This document shows positions 1-9,286 of a stretch of 34,107 nt of DNA, piece by piece. Each line of letters starts with the position of its first letter. Within the stretch, counting starts at the first letter, position 1. The position numbers were made by a program, and so were the translations under genes. The stretch spans positions 1 through 34,107 of the forward strand of contig NBLY01000041.1 of assembly GCA_002084665.1 (NCBI GenBank). The letters are read 5' to 3'. The stretch is from Desulfobacteraceae bacterium 4572_35.2. GTDB taxonomy: Bacteria; Desulfobacterota; Desulfuromonadia; Desulfuromonadales; Desulfuromonadaceae. Below the pieces are notes generated by a model. It saw nothing but the letters and a program-made list of their open reading frames with translations, was not told the origin of the DNA and did no database searches.

Positions 1-329
1 GGGGTCAAGTCGGCTGTTGACTTATTCTGGAAGTGATGTAGCCTTATCCCATGTCAAGACCATTGCGCATAGAATATTCGGGAGCCTGGTATCACGTGAT
101 GAATCGTGGTCGCCGCCAGGAAGACATTTTTCAGGATGAGGGGGATTACCTCCTGTTTCTTGAGGTGCTGAAAGATACGGCAAAGATGTGGAACTTGAAG
201 GTTTCTGCTTATTGCCTGATGACGAACCATTATCATCTGCTGGTGCAAACGCCCGATGGCAATCTTGCACGTTGCATGCGTCATTTGAACGGCGTATACA
301 CGCAGCGCTATAATCGCAAACACGATCTT

Positions 330-369
330 GACGGGCAACTGTTTCGAGGGACGGGCAACTGTTTCGAGG
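330..369. repeat. 20-bp perfect tandem duplication (gacgggcaactgtttcgagg x2)
   Basis: Direct reading: 330-349 equals 350-369. Confidence 0.98.
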
Positions 370-420
370 TCGCTACAAGGCGGTGCTTGTCGATGAGGAC
401 AGTTACCTGCTGGAACTGCT

Positions 421-562
421 ACGCTATATTCACCGCAATCCGCTAGAGGCCGGTATGGTCACAGTGCTAGATGCCTATGTTTGGAGTAGCCACGCTATAT
501 TCACCGCAATCCGCTAGAGGCCGGTATGGTCACAGTGCTAGATGCCTATGTTTGGAGTAGCC
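421..562. repeat. 71-bp perfect tandem duplication
   Basis: 421-491 equals 492-562 (acgctatattcaccgcaatccgctagagg...tttggagtagcc). Confidence 0.98.
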
Positions 563-1013
563 ATCGCGGTTATCTTTCCCACGAAAAAGGATGGGATTGG
601 CTGCACCGTGACATGCTGTTGAAGATGTTTTCGAAGATAAAAAAACAGGCTTTTTCCGATTATCTTACCTTTGTGAATCAGCAGGACTCAAACGAAGTTC
701 AGCACTTTTTTTCACGTAAAAATACCCCCGCTATTTTAGGTTCTCCAGCCTTTATCGATACCATCAGAAATCGAACAAACACTTGCTGAAATCGGCAGCA
801 ACTTCCACGTCAGCAATTACAGCACTGTCAGTACGGTTGTCGAGCGTGCGAAAAGATTGTTGAAAGAAGATGAAGAAGTTGGCAAGTTGTTTGTGGAAAT
901 TGGTCTGAGGTTACAGGTCGGTCAACAGCCGACTTGACCCCTTTTATTCTTTCAGGCTTTTTTGATTTTTAAGCTGCAAATGTGCGTGCCTGCGCTATTG
1001 CAAATGTATGCGG

Positions 1014-1876
1014 CTATTGCGCGAGCGTTTGGCATAAAAAGAGCGTAAGCATATGTTGGGGCATAAACCCGGCGGTCAGTAACAGTTGTGGTGCTCCCTG
1101 TCTCACAACATACCAAATATTCTTTTTCTCTTGGGTTGGACCACTTAATTCCACTAAAAAAGCAGGATTGCGTAATGTCCTATTGTCCGTGAACCTGATG
1201 GCAGCAGATGTGTGCTCCCTTGTTTAAGTTCAACAAGCTGACGATTGAGGGAACAACGAAAGCCAATAGCCTGTTGTGAGTAAGATCCTGCCAGTATAAT
1301 GAGGTCATCATGGGTTAACGGATGATTGAAGCGAATGGTTGTTGTTTTTAGCTCGTGATCTCCCTTGAGTAGTGTGACGTTGCTCAGCATATCAATGGGG
1401 CGACCGGAGGGTGCCATTTGCGGCTTAAAACTGTTCAGGCGCAGGAAGTAACCACTCTGTGAAGGTATGGCGATTACTTCACCTTCGCCAATACTGTTAT
1501 TGCTGCTGCGCATGCCGTAAATACTTCCGCAGGCGTAAGCGATGACCACGAGTATAAAACCGAAATGGATGAGATACTCGCCCGCCGTTTTCCAGCGACT
1601 ACTTAAATGACAGCTCCAATCAATAAAACAGCAAAGGGTGTTCAGACCCAAAAGTAAGATGAGTGCGCTGCATAGGGGTATCCATAGGCTGTAGTAGTTT
1701 GCCTGAGGTAGATACGCGTGCCACCATTCCAGTAATGGTTTGCTGTCCATGGTGTTAAACAGCCGTGGGTTGTGCATGATTTGTGCTGAACCGAAAATCG
1801 CGATAAGCGTTGTTGCACTGGTGAGGATAATAGTGGTCTTGGCAGAGCAGCAGAATTTCCATAATTGACGAAACAT
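1014..1876 (-). pseudogene. resB: ResB-like cytochrome c biogenesis protein, probable frameshift near 1215-1225
   Basis: MFRQLWKFCCSAKTTIILTSATTLIAIFGSAQI...IHFGFILVVIAYACGSIYG...; a second frame continues as FTDNRTLRNPAFLVELSGPT, which resembles ResB (NPAVLVEL-type segment). ATG at 1876. Confidence 0.6.
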
Positions 1877-1893
1877 TTTGTTTCCTGACGGTA

Positions 1894-2691
1894 TTATGCG
1901 AGAGGATGGCTGCTTTTCATAAGCAGACCAATTCCTAGGTAGGTAAAGAGCACGAAAGCAAAGCCCAAAATAGAGAGCCATGCATAGCCGGTTCCTTGCC
2001 AATTGCGGATAAATTTGGCGTGGCACATGCCAGCAAAATATAACCAGATTAACGATGACCACAGTGCTTTAATATTCCAAGAAAAATAATATCCCCAAGC
2101 GATATAGGCCCAATAACTACCGAAAATCAGACTGAGAGTAAAGAAGCAGAAACCAAGGAAAATAGCTTCTTCGTTGAGCTGCTGTAACATGCTTCTTGAT
2201 GGCAGTGGTAATGCCGATGTTTTGCCCTGAATGAGATAAAGTACCGCTAAAGAGAAGGCCATGGTAAACAGTGCATAACCGAGAAAAGAAAAGACGATAT
2301 GCAGAGTGAACAGCGGCGTATCAAGCATTGGAATCAGCGCGGGGGGGCTTGGGTCTCGCGGCAGCGCGATGTGCAGAAGGATTAGATTAAGCACCATGAC
2401 AAACAGACCTGCGCAGGCGAGGCGATAGCGCAGTTCAAAATACACGTAGGTCGCGGCGAGAGCCCAACTAAAGAAAAACAGAGTTGAGAACAGATTGGTG
2501 ACCGGTAAATAGCCAGCGGCAAACCAACGTAGCCCAAGACTGAGGCTTTGACAACCAAACGCAAGAAGTACTGTGCCTAGGGCTAGCTGATGCAGCCTTG
2601 GCCAGCGTAGACATGCGTGTGCTATATAAAGTACAACGCTAATGCAATACACAGCAAAGCATCCATTAAGAAGAAGTGCGTTAATATACAT
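1894..2691 (-). CDS. ccsA: Cytochrome c assembly protein, CcsA/ResC family
   Basis: Multi-TM protein with SYWAYIAWGYYFSWNIKALWSSLIWLYFAG, a diverged WWD-type motif; adjacent to resB. Confidence 0.75.
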   Translation of the reverse strand: MYINALLLNGCFAVYCISVVLYIAHACLRWPRLHQLALGTVLLAFGCQSLSLGLRWFAAGYLPVTNLFSTLFFFSWALAATYVYFELRYRLACAGLFVMVLNLILLHIALPRDPSPPALIPMLDTPLFTLHIVFSFLGYALFTMAFSLAVLYLIQGKTSALPLPSRSMLQQLNEEAIFLGFCFFTLSLIFGSYWAYIAWGYYFSWNIKALWSSLIWLYFAGMCHAKFIRNWQGTGYAWLSILGFAFVLFTYLGIGLLMKSSHPLA

Positions 2692-2793
2692 CTGCTGCTT
2701 CCTTCGAACGATGAGAAGTTATGGCTTTGTTGGACAGGGTTTTATTCTGCCCCACTGCACCGGTGGGTCATGTTTTGCCTGTCAATATAAGAA

Positions 2794-2866
2794 CCTCTTG
2801 CAGTAATCGTCATTCCAGCCTGCGCGGGGATGACGATTACTGGATTTTCAAGAGTATTGCAAGAGG
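2794..2866. repeat. REP-like nested hairpin
   Basis: Outer arms CCTCTTGCA (2794-2802)/TGCAAGAGG (2858-2866); inner arms CAGTAATCGTCAT (2801-2813)/ATGACGATTACTG (2830-2842). Confidence 0.8.
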
Positions 2867-2909
2867 CATAAAATAAATTGGTTTTTATACTATGGGCAGT
2901 GCCTCTCAT

Positions 2910-4962
2910 TTATTTGGCATCGGTGTCACAAAAAGAGATTTTGTAGCGGTCCCAAATATCAAGAGCAATCCCCATCGGTTTCATCATGGGAACGGTATAG
3001 GTGTGGAACTTTTTGCTGTACAAGTACTTGCGGCACTTTGATATGTAGTCAGAAAAACCCCGTGGTGAAACGATCAGTGGTTTTTTCAGCTCTAAGCGTA
3101 GATCGGCAAGTTTTTCGGGTAGATATTCCGAAAGGGTAGGCACCTGAAAGTAGATCGCACTGAGGATAATGTCGGTGTTGGGGTCTTCATCGATAATTCG
3201 TAAAGTATCGATTAAGCGCTCATCGCAACAGTTGCCAAACAGGTCGATGGGGTTGCCACCGATCCCCTGCAGGATATGGTCTTTATCAATGTGGTCAACG
3301 CTGCCCATATTGTCACTAATAAGGGCGCGCAATTTTTCTTGTGTTTGCGCGGAGTAGTTAGCCAGCGGCAGCCCTACCGACGTGACTTGATCGGCCAATA
3401 AAATACCAGAACCGCCGCCGACACTGACGATGCCAACGCGCTGGCCTTGCGCTTGAGGCTGAGTGGTTAGGATAGATAGAATATTGACCAGTATCTTTGT
3501 ATCTTCCGTTAACTCTTCAATAAGGTAGAGACCTGATTGGCGGCAAGCTGCGCGAAAGGCTTCATGGCTTCCTGCTAGAGTCGCGGTATGTGACAGCGTT
3601 GCGGCAGCCCCTCCGCCAGCACCCCCTTTGATGATAATGACTGGCTTCTTTTCAGCGATCTGGCGGCTGACATTCATGAATTCGTAACCGTTTTCAATGC
3701 CCTCAAGATAGATAGCGATAATTTTTATCTGCGGGTCTGCACCCATGTGAGCAAGAATATTTGTTACGCTGACACTGCTGGCGTTACCGCATGAGACGCA
3801 TTGGCCAAGATTGACTTCATCGGCCTTGAGCATCTCTTTTAATTCTAGGCTGACACCGCCACTTTGAGAAATGATGCCGATGCCGTTGGCTTGTTCAATG
3901 ACGCTGGTTCTCTGCGCGGGGATATAAAAGGTATTAAGCCCGGTGAAATTGTCGATCACTCCCATGCAGTTGGGGCCGATATAGGCCACATTGTATTTTT
4001 TACTTAGATAGATCAAGCGATCCTCCAGATCGGATCTTCCTGCCTCGGCAAAGCCATCGCTGAAAATAATGGCCCCTTTACCACCCATTTGGAAGGCTGC
4101 TCAGTGACGGATAGCAGGTTAGCCCTTGAATGGTTTTCAATCGCGGATGAACCGGAAAAATCTTGTCGATTCGCATTGAGTTTTTCAAGATGATCCCACC
4201 CATTGTTCCGGGGCGCGATGCGCCGACTATGGCAACCGATTCGGGGGTAAAAATGGCCTGAAGACTTTTTAGCTTTTCAGCTAAATGCTCATCTGCAACA
4301 GGCCGGAGCAGTGGTTCGCCCTGAATGACCCGTGTATCGACGATGTTGACATCATTCTCATAAACGATGACTGGGTTGAGATCGAGTTCATGAATCTCAG
4401 GATGATCCGCCATAAGACGGGAAATATTCATTGCCAGATCGATGATCGACTCTTTGTCGAAAACATCGCCGCGGTAACCGTCTAATATCTGACCAGCCTT
4501 GGTTTCGGCCAGCATATCCAGTACATCTTCACGGGTTAAAATTCCGACACCGATAGCAACATCAGCAAGCAATTCGACATTTTTCCCGCCTAGGCCAACC
4601 ATGACTACCGGTCCGAAAGCGGGATCCTGCTTAGCGCCAACGAGTATTTCCAAACCATTTTTGGCCATCGGTTGCACCAAAATACCGTCCAACTCTACGA
4701 CTCCGACATTTTCGACGTTTAACAATAGCTGTTTATATGCTTTTTTTATTGCTTCTGGGTCTTGAAGGTTTAAAAAAACGCAACCAACATCGCTTTTGTG
4801 GATAATTTGAGCAGAGATCCCTTTTATAACAACTGGAAAACCTATTTTTCCTGCATCTTCTAGTATCTCATCAATGTTTTGCGCCATCTCTCCCGGCACA
4901 GAGATGTGGTAGTTATTTAAAAGTTGTTTTGTTTCTTTGAACCCGATTTGAATTTTACTCAT
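2910..4962 (-). pseudogene. Acyl-CoA synthetase (ADP/NDP-forming), ATP-grasp plus CoA-binding/succinyl-CoA ligase-like, split by a frame change near 4085
   Basis: N-terminal part MSKIQIGFKETKQLLNNYHI...PVVIKGISAQIIHKSDVG (ATP-grasp) to FTPESVAIVGASRPGTMGG; C-terminal part MGGKGAIIFSDGFAEAGR...IGPNCMGV...GIISQSGG...LSHTATLAGS. The two ORFs overlap by 11 bp and part of the CoA-binding domain is missing. Confidence 0.8.
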
Positions 4963-5042
4963 GTGCGCCCCTTTTAACCATTGATTTAAAAAAAGTACAT
5001 TTTTGGTATTTATAGCTGAACAGATCAATAAAATAAAGAATT

Positions 5043-5093
5043 AAAGGCTCATCGCTGTTTCAAATTACCCACTTGAAACAGCGATGAGCCTTT
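5043..5093. terminator. Strong hairpin terminator between the M24 gene and the acyl-CoA synthetase gene
   Basis: AAAGGCTCATCGCTGTTTCAA (5043-5063)/TTGAAACAGCGATGAGCCTTT (5073-5093), 21-bp perfect stem, 9-nt loop. Confidence 0.85.
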
Positions 5094-5097
5094 TAAG

Positions 5098-6028
5098 TTA
5101 ATCCACGTGGATCAGGCCAGGATGGTTGCCTGTGATGCATCGCCCCCCTTGAGGGGTGACGATAAAGGTGTTTTCGGTGCCGACCATACCGATACCAGCG
5201 ATCCCTTTTTTTGGTTCAATCGCCAGCACCATATTTTGTTGCAGTGGTTCATCAAATCCCTTGGCTAATACTGGCCATTCATCAATGTGCAAGCCAATGC
5301 CGCAACACAACGCTTATGGATCTCCACCGCGCTCTGTGGCAATTGTCCCTTGTAGATATAGGTCATCGTTTTATCGGTGTGATAGCCATCAACGCCGCAA
5401 CCAATATCAACAAAAATTAGATCATCATGCTGGAGTGTTCGCTGCCGGCTCCCTAATAGTGGAACTGCCGGACTCATGCCGTAGTTGCCGCCGGGACCAT
5501 CGAATGAGGTGGGGTAGATAGAGCTTTCGCCAAAACAGATGTGGCCGAGGAGGATCTCGGTGTCATACATGCTGAAGCGAGCGATACCATGGTGGCCCTC
5601 CCTGATCATTGCAGGGTAAAGTGCGCCGCCTAGATCGGCTTCTGCCATATCGTCGTGCAGCAGCGGTGGTAGTTTGTTGACGAGAATATGCGTTGGTACA
5701 TAGCGAGGGGAACACGCTCTGTTTCGAGATGAATCGTTGTTGGTAGCGGTGTCATTGCCGCGGCGGCATCGCGAAAACTGTGCATAGGGCGAATGTCGTT
5801 AAATTCTGATTCGTCCTGTGCGCGTTGCAGGCTACGACGTACCCAATAGATTGCTGGTTGGTCTCTTGGGATCAGCAGGACACCATCTTGCATGGTGCCA
5901 GTGAAGTAGAATTGATTGATTTTGCTAAAAATAGCGAGGAGTTGCCATGCAGGGCAATCGTGGTTCATGCGCGAACGGATTGCGCGTTGGCGTTGCTCCA
6001 GTTCCAATTTTGGTACGTTGGTAAGCAT
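5098..6028 (-). pseudogene. M24 family Xaa-Pro aminopeptidase, broken into three frames
   Basis: Fragments MLTNVPKLELEQRQRAIRSRM..., DDLIFVDIGCGVDGYHTDKTMTY..., and [33 protein letters not shown]... are consecutive pieces of a creatinase/aminopeptidase fold in different frames. Confidence 0.85.
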
Positions 6029-6219
6029 AGTGATCTCCTTTGCTGTGCGTGTAGATTGCTAGTGAGAGTTAAGCTTGTCAATGGGAATTAATTTTTTGGT
6101 CGATATTTTGCATAATTACCTACTGCTGTTGCATTGAGCTAGCCGTGAGAGACGATTTGTGAGGGTAGTCGTATATTGTCGCAGGTAAATATCTGTTGTT
6201 TTAATGATAAATGTGTTTA

Positions 6220-6349
6220 GTTATTAGTGGCTAATTCAGCTGACAAATTGGCAACGCCCATTGCAGGGGACGCATTGAAGCCATCCATGGTGACAAATAC
6301 CCTTTCCATGGACGGTGCCAGTTCAGCTAAAATTGTGCTGAATAGTTAC
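6220..6349 (-). repeat. MITE-like dispersed repeat, copy C (diverged)
   Basis: Shares CCCATTgCAgGGGACGC, GCCATCCATG, ACCCTTTCCATGG and terminus GTGCTGAATAGTTAC with copies at 17611-17766 and 25294-25419; left boundary approximate. Confidence 0.6.
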
Positions 6350-6443
6350 TTTTATTATTCTGAAGTAATTAAATTAGAGGACGACTTTCGCGTGATCTAG
6401 CTGGTTAAATAACGGGGTTGCGTGATGACGAGATGGTGATGTT

Positions 6444-7304
6444 ATGGGTGATTTGGCAAATTTTTTAATTATTTTTGGTGCATTGATCCTTGTTTTGGCG
6501 CTGTTTCCTGTTGATAAGCTCAGGAGGCGGTTGCCGATTGGCTTATGTCGACGATCGTGGATGTTCTTATCGACGTTAATTGTCTTTTTCTTTGTTGGTT
6601 ATCTCTTTTACGCCTACCTGTTTTGGGGGTGTGCGCTCCATTGGTCAGAGATGGTGGTGCCAGCTGTTTTCTTTTTTGGTGCTATATTTGTCCTTATTGT
6701 TTGTACGCTGGCAGCGAAAACAGCAGATGATGTGACGCGATTATGTCATCTAGAACATGAGAATGTGACTGATCCACTGATGGGTATTTATAACCGTCGC
6801 TATCTGGATCGCTGTCTAAAGCAAGAGGGTGCTAAGGCAAAGAGGTACGGTCTTGATTTTTCGGTGATGATGATCGATATCGATTATTTCAAGAAAGTTA
6901 ACGACACCTATGGCCACAGTGTTGGCGATCAAGTCTTGCAGTCTCTAGCTCAAATGATTCAAGGCAGTGTCCGTGACTTTGATCGGGTGTTTAGGTACGG
7001 TGGTGAAGAGATCGTGGTGTTGTTGCCTTATACCAATTGTGACGGTGCCATACTGCTGGGGCAGCGTTTATGTGATTGGGTGGGGGAACGACCCCTTGCT
7101 GAGCACGCCGGTAATAGTATTTCAGTCACCATTAGTGTTGGTGTGAGTTGTCTGTGCCCAGGGGTGGAAGATGTGGGGACCATGATGGCACGGGCCGATA
7201 GGGCACTGTATAGTGCTAAAGAGAATGGTAGAAATCGAGTTGAACGCGCTGCTGCACCTCAATTAACCAATGATCAATACGATAAGTTGATCATTAATGC
7301 ATAA
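6444..7304 (+). CDS. Membrane-associated diguanylate cyclase (GGDEF) with I-site
   Basis: N-terminal TM segments, DPLMGIYNRRYLD, DIDYFKKVNDTYGH, RDFD (RxxD I-site) five residues before GGEEI, ADRALYSAKENGRNRV. Confidence 0.92.
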   Translation: MGDLANFLIIFGALILVLALFPVDKLRRRLPIGLCRRSWMFLSTLIVFFFVGYLFYAYLFWGCALHWSEMVVPAVFFFGAIFVLIVCTLAAKTADDVTRLCHLEHENVTDPLMGIYNRRYLDRCLKQEGAKAKRYGLDFSVMMIDIDYFKKVNDTYGHSVGDQVLQSLAQMIQGSVRDFDRVFRYGGEEIVVLLPYTNCDGAILLGQRLCDWVGERPLAEHAGNSISVTISVGVSCLCPGVEDVGTMMARADRALYSAKENGRNRVERAAAPQLTNDQYDKLIINA

Positions 7305-8762
7305 TTTCCCCTGTAAATTATTAACTAATTATCGTCTGCGAATCTTTGCTACAGGGTTGTGTATCTTGATGCTGGTGCTGACGGTTTTAAGTGCCTATCA
7401 TTACTATGAAGACCGCTCTCGGGTGATGGAAAAAATTGACCAACGTCTCTATGCTGGTGCGACAGGGTTGCGCTATGCCGTGGGAGATGCGTTTCATAAT
7501 CGTAAGCTACAGCCAAATATGTCGTTGCAAGAGGATTATTTTCAAGCGAATTGTACTCTTGCTAAATTGACACACGATCTTGATCTTAAAAAACTTTACA
7601 CCCTTATCTCTGTTGATGATGGCCTGTATCAGATCCTTTCAAATGTGTGTGAAGAACCTATTAATGGGGGGCACAAGCATTTTTTTGCCCTTTATCCAGA
7701 TGCTGGCTTGGAAGGGGCTGAGGCGCATCGAAGTGCGGTGCCACGTTATTATGATACGGAGGATCAGGTCGGCAGTTATCGTTCGTTGTTGATCCCCTAT
7801 GTCACCGCGGGAGGGTATCGCTACCTTGTTGGTGCCTCTATCGATATTAGCCTTAATCATGCCCTTGCAGAAACACTGCAGCGGGCATTGGCGCAATGTG
7901 GCATCTTGTTGCTGTTGTCTTTTCCTTTAACTGCACTGTTTGTTTGGCCGTTGTTGTGTATTGACGGTTTTAAAGATATTAATCACTACTATGGTATTCA
8001 TGTAGGTGATCAACTTTTGATCAGTGTTGGCCGCTGTATCAAGGCACTTATCCCTGCGGGAACTCGATTGTATAAACTGGATGGTGATGAATATGCCCTG
8101 TTGTGCGAATCTTCTCCACGCAGTATCTCTGTCGATTATCTGATCTCGCGCATTAATGAACAGCGCATCAATATTGAAGATGCTGAGTTTCGTCTCTCCG
8201 TAACCGCTGGTGTGGCGCAGGGGACAACGCAACTTATTGAACATGCTGACCTTGCTCTTAAGGAAGCTAAACGTGTCTTAAAACCGTATAAGCACTACTC
8301 TTCGTACCTGCATACGGTACAAAACAGTCAGGCGAATCTCCTGTGGACCTATAAATTGAAGGATGCTATCGATAGCGATCGGATTGAAGCTTACTTTCAG
8401 CCTATTTATGATAATAGGCGATTAAATCGTTTATCGATCAAGTTCGGGTTTATGGGGTGCGCGTAGCGATTGATGATTTTGGAACCGGCTATTCAAACTT
8501 TGATCATATCTCTCATCTGGATGTTGATTATATCAAGATTGATGGCGGCCTCATTGAGCAATTAAATAGCTCTGATCGGTCGAAGACAATCGTTGAAGCG
8601 ATTATCCATTTTGCTAAAGAGTTAGAGATTGAGACCATTGCCGAATATGTTAGTGATGAATCGTTACAGCTGATGGTCAAAGAGATGGGGATCGATTATT
8701 CTCAGGGCTATTTTATCGGTAAACCGCAGTCTTCAGCTACTATTACCATTCAACGGGTTTGA
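7297..8762 (+). pseudogene. GGDEF-EAL protein with internal deletions; EAL domain split across two frames
   Basis: IDGFKDINHYYGIHVGDQLL...LDGDEYALL (degenerate GGDEF with start of domain missing), DRIEAYFQPIYDNR (EAL start), then in another frame VRVAIDDFGTGYSNF...VDYIKIDGGLI...TIAEYV...YSQGYFIGKP. Confidence 0.85.
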
Positions 8763-8833
8763 TTTATTACTTCTAATTGCGTGAATTGGTATTATTTGCA
8801 TTGCTATTGATAAGTAATTTTTAGCTTGACCTA

Positions 8834-8867
8834 TTTTCCTATTTGGCTAAACTGCCAAATAGGAAAA
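8834..8867. promoter_or_regulatory. Inverted repeat upstream of arsR, candidate operator
   Basis: TTTTCCTATTTGGC (8834-8847)-TAAACT-GCCAAATAGGAAAA (8854-8867), perfect 14-bp arms, 20 bp before the ATG at 8888. Confidence 0.7.
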
Positions 8868-8887
8868 CTCTTGTAGCGAGGTTTGTC

Positions 8888-9241
8888 ATGTTGTCAGAAA
8901 AAAAAATTCATTTAGAAGCGCGCGCTAAAGTTCTAAAGGCGCTGGCTCATCCAACGCGGCTCTTTATTATTGAGGAAATTGAGAAAGGTGAGAATAACGT
9001 TAACTCTCTTACTGCGCTGATCGAGGCCGATGTGTCAACAGTTTCAAAGCACCTTGCGGTACTTAAAAACGCTGGAATTGTTGTTGATGACAAGCGGGGC
9101 AATCAAGTGTTTTATCGCTTAACTGTTCCGTGTATCTCCAATTTCTTTGGCTGTATTGAAACAGTTCTTACTCAGCAGCATGCACAACAATCGCTGGCTC
9201 TTGGGGCGGACGTGTCGAATCGTCAAGCACGTGGCAAATAG
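8888..9241 (+). CDS. ArsR/SmtB family transcriptional regulator
   Basis: LKALAHPTRLFIIEEIEKGENNVNSLTALIEADVSTVSKHLAVLKNAGIVVDDKRGNQVFYRL, a classical ArsR winged HTH. The provided ORF start (8843) lies in the inverted repeat; ATG at 8888 preferred. Confidence 0.92.
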   Translation: MLSEKKIHLEARAKVLKALAHPTRLFIIEEIEKGENNVNSLTALIEADVSTVSKHLAVLKNAGIVVDDKRGNQVFYRLTVPCISNFFGCIETVLTQQHAQQSLALGADVSNRQARGK

Positions 9242-9286
9242 AAAACTAAAATTAGTTGGTTATTTTAAAAAAGAGTGTGAGGACTA

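Larger units (their letters stand above)
51..937 (+). pseudogene. REP-associated tyrosine (Y1) transposase, frameshifted
   Basis: MSRPLRIEYSGAWYHVMNRGRRQEDIF...YCLMTNHYHLLVQTP (HxH motif), then YIHRNPLEAG/WSSHRGY in another frame, then NYSTVSTVVERAKRLL in a third segment. A 20-bp and a 71-bp tandem duplication break the frame; a further disruption lies near 750-780. Confidence 0.85.
1..941 (+). mobile_element. RAYT/IS200-like element remnant bounded by a perfect 21-bp inverted repeat
   Basis: GGGGTCAAGTCGGCTGTTGAC at 1-21 is the exact reverse complement of GTCAACAGCCGACTTGACCCC at 921-941; a Y1 transposase-like ORF lies between. The left boundary coincides with the window edge, so the true extent is unknown. 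Confidence 0.7.

Noticed and set aside
982-1227. Plus-strand 81-aa ORF
   Set aside because: It is antisense to the frame-shifted C-terminal part of ResB and shows no recognisable domain.
1205-1230. Programmed -1 frameshift in resB
   Set aside because: CTTAAACAAGGG does not contain a canonical X-XXY-YYZ slippery heptamer in the correct phase; a simple indel is more likely.
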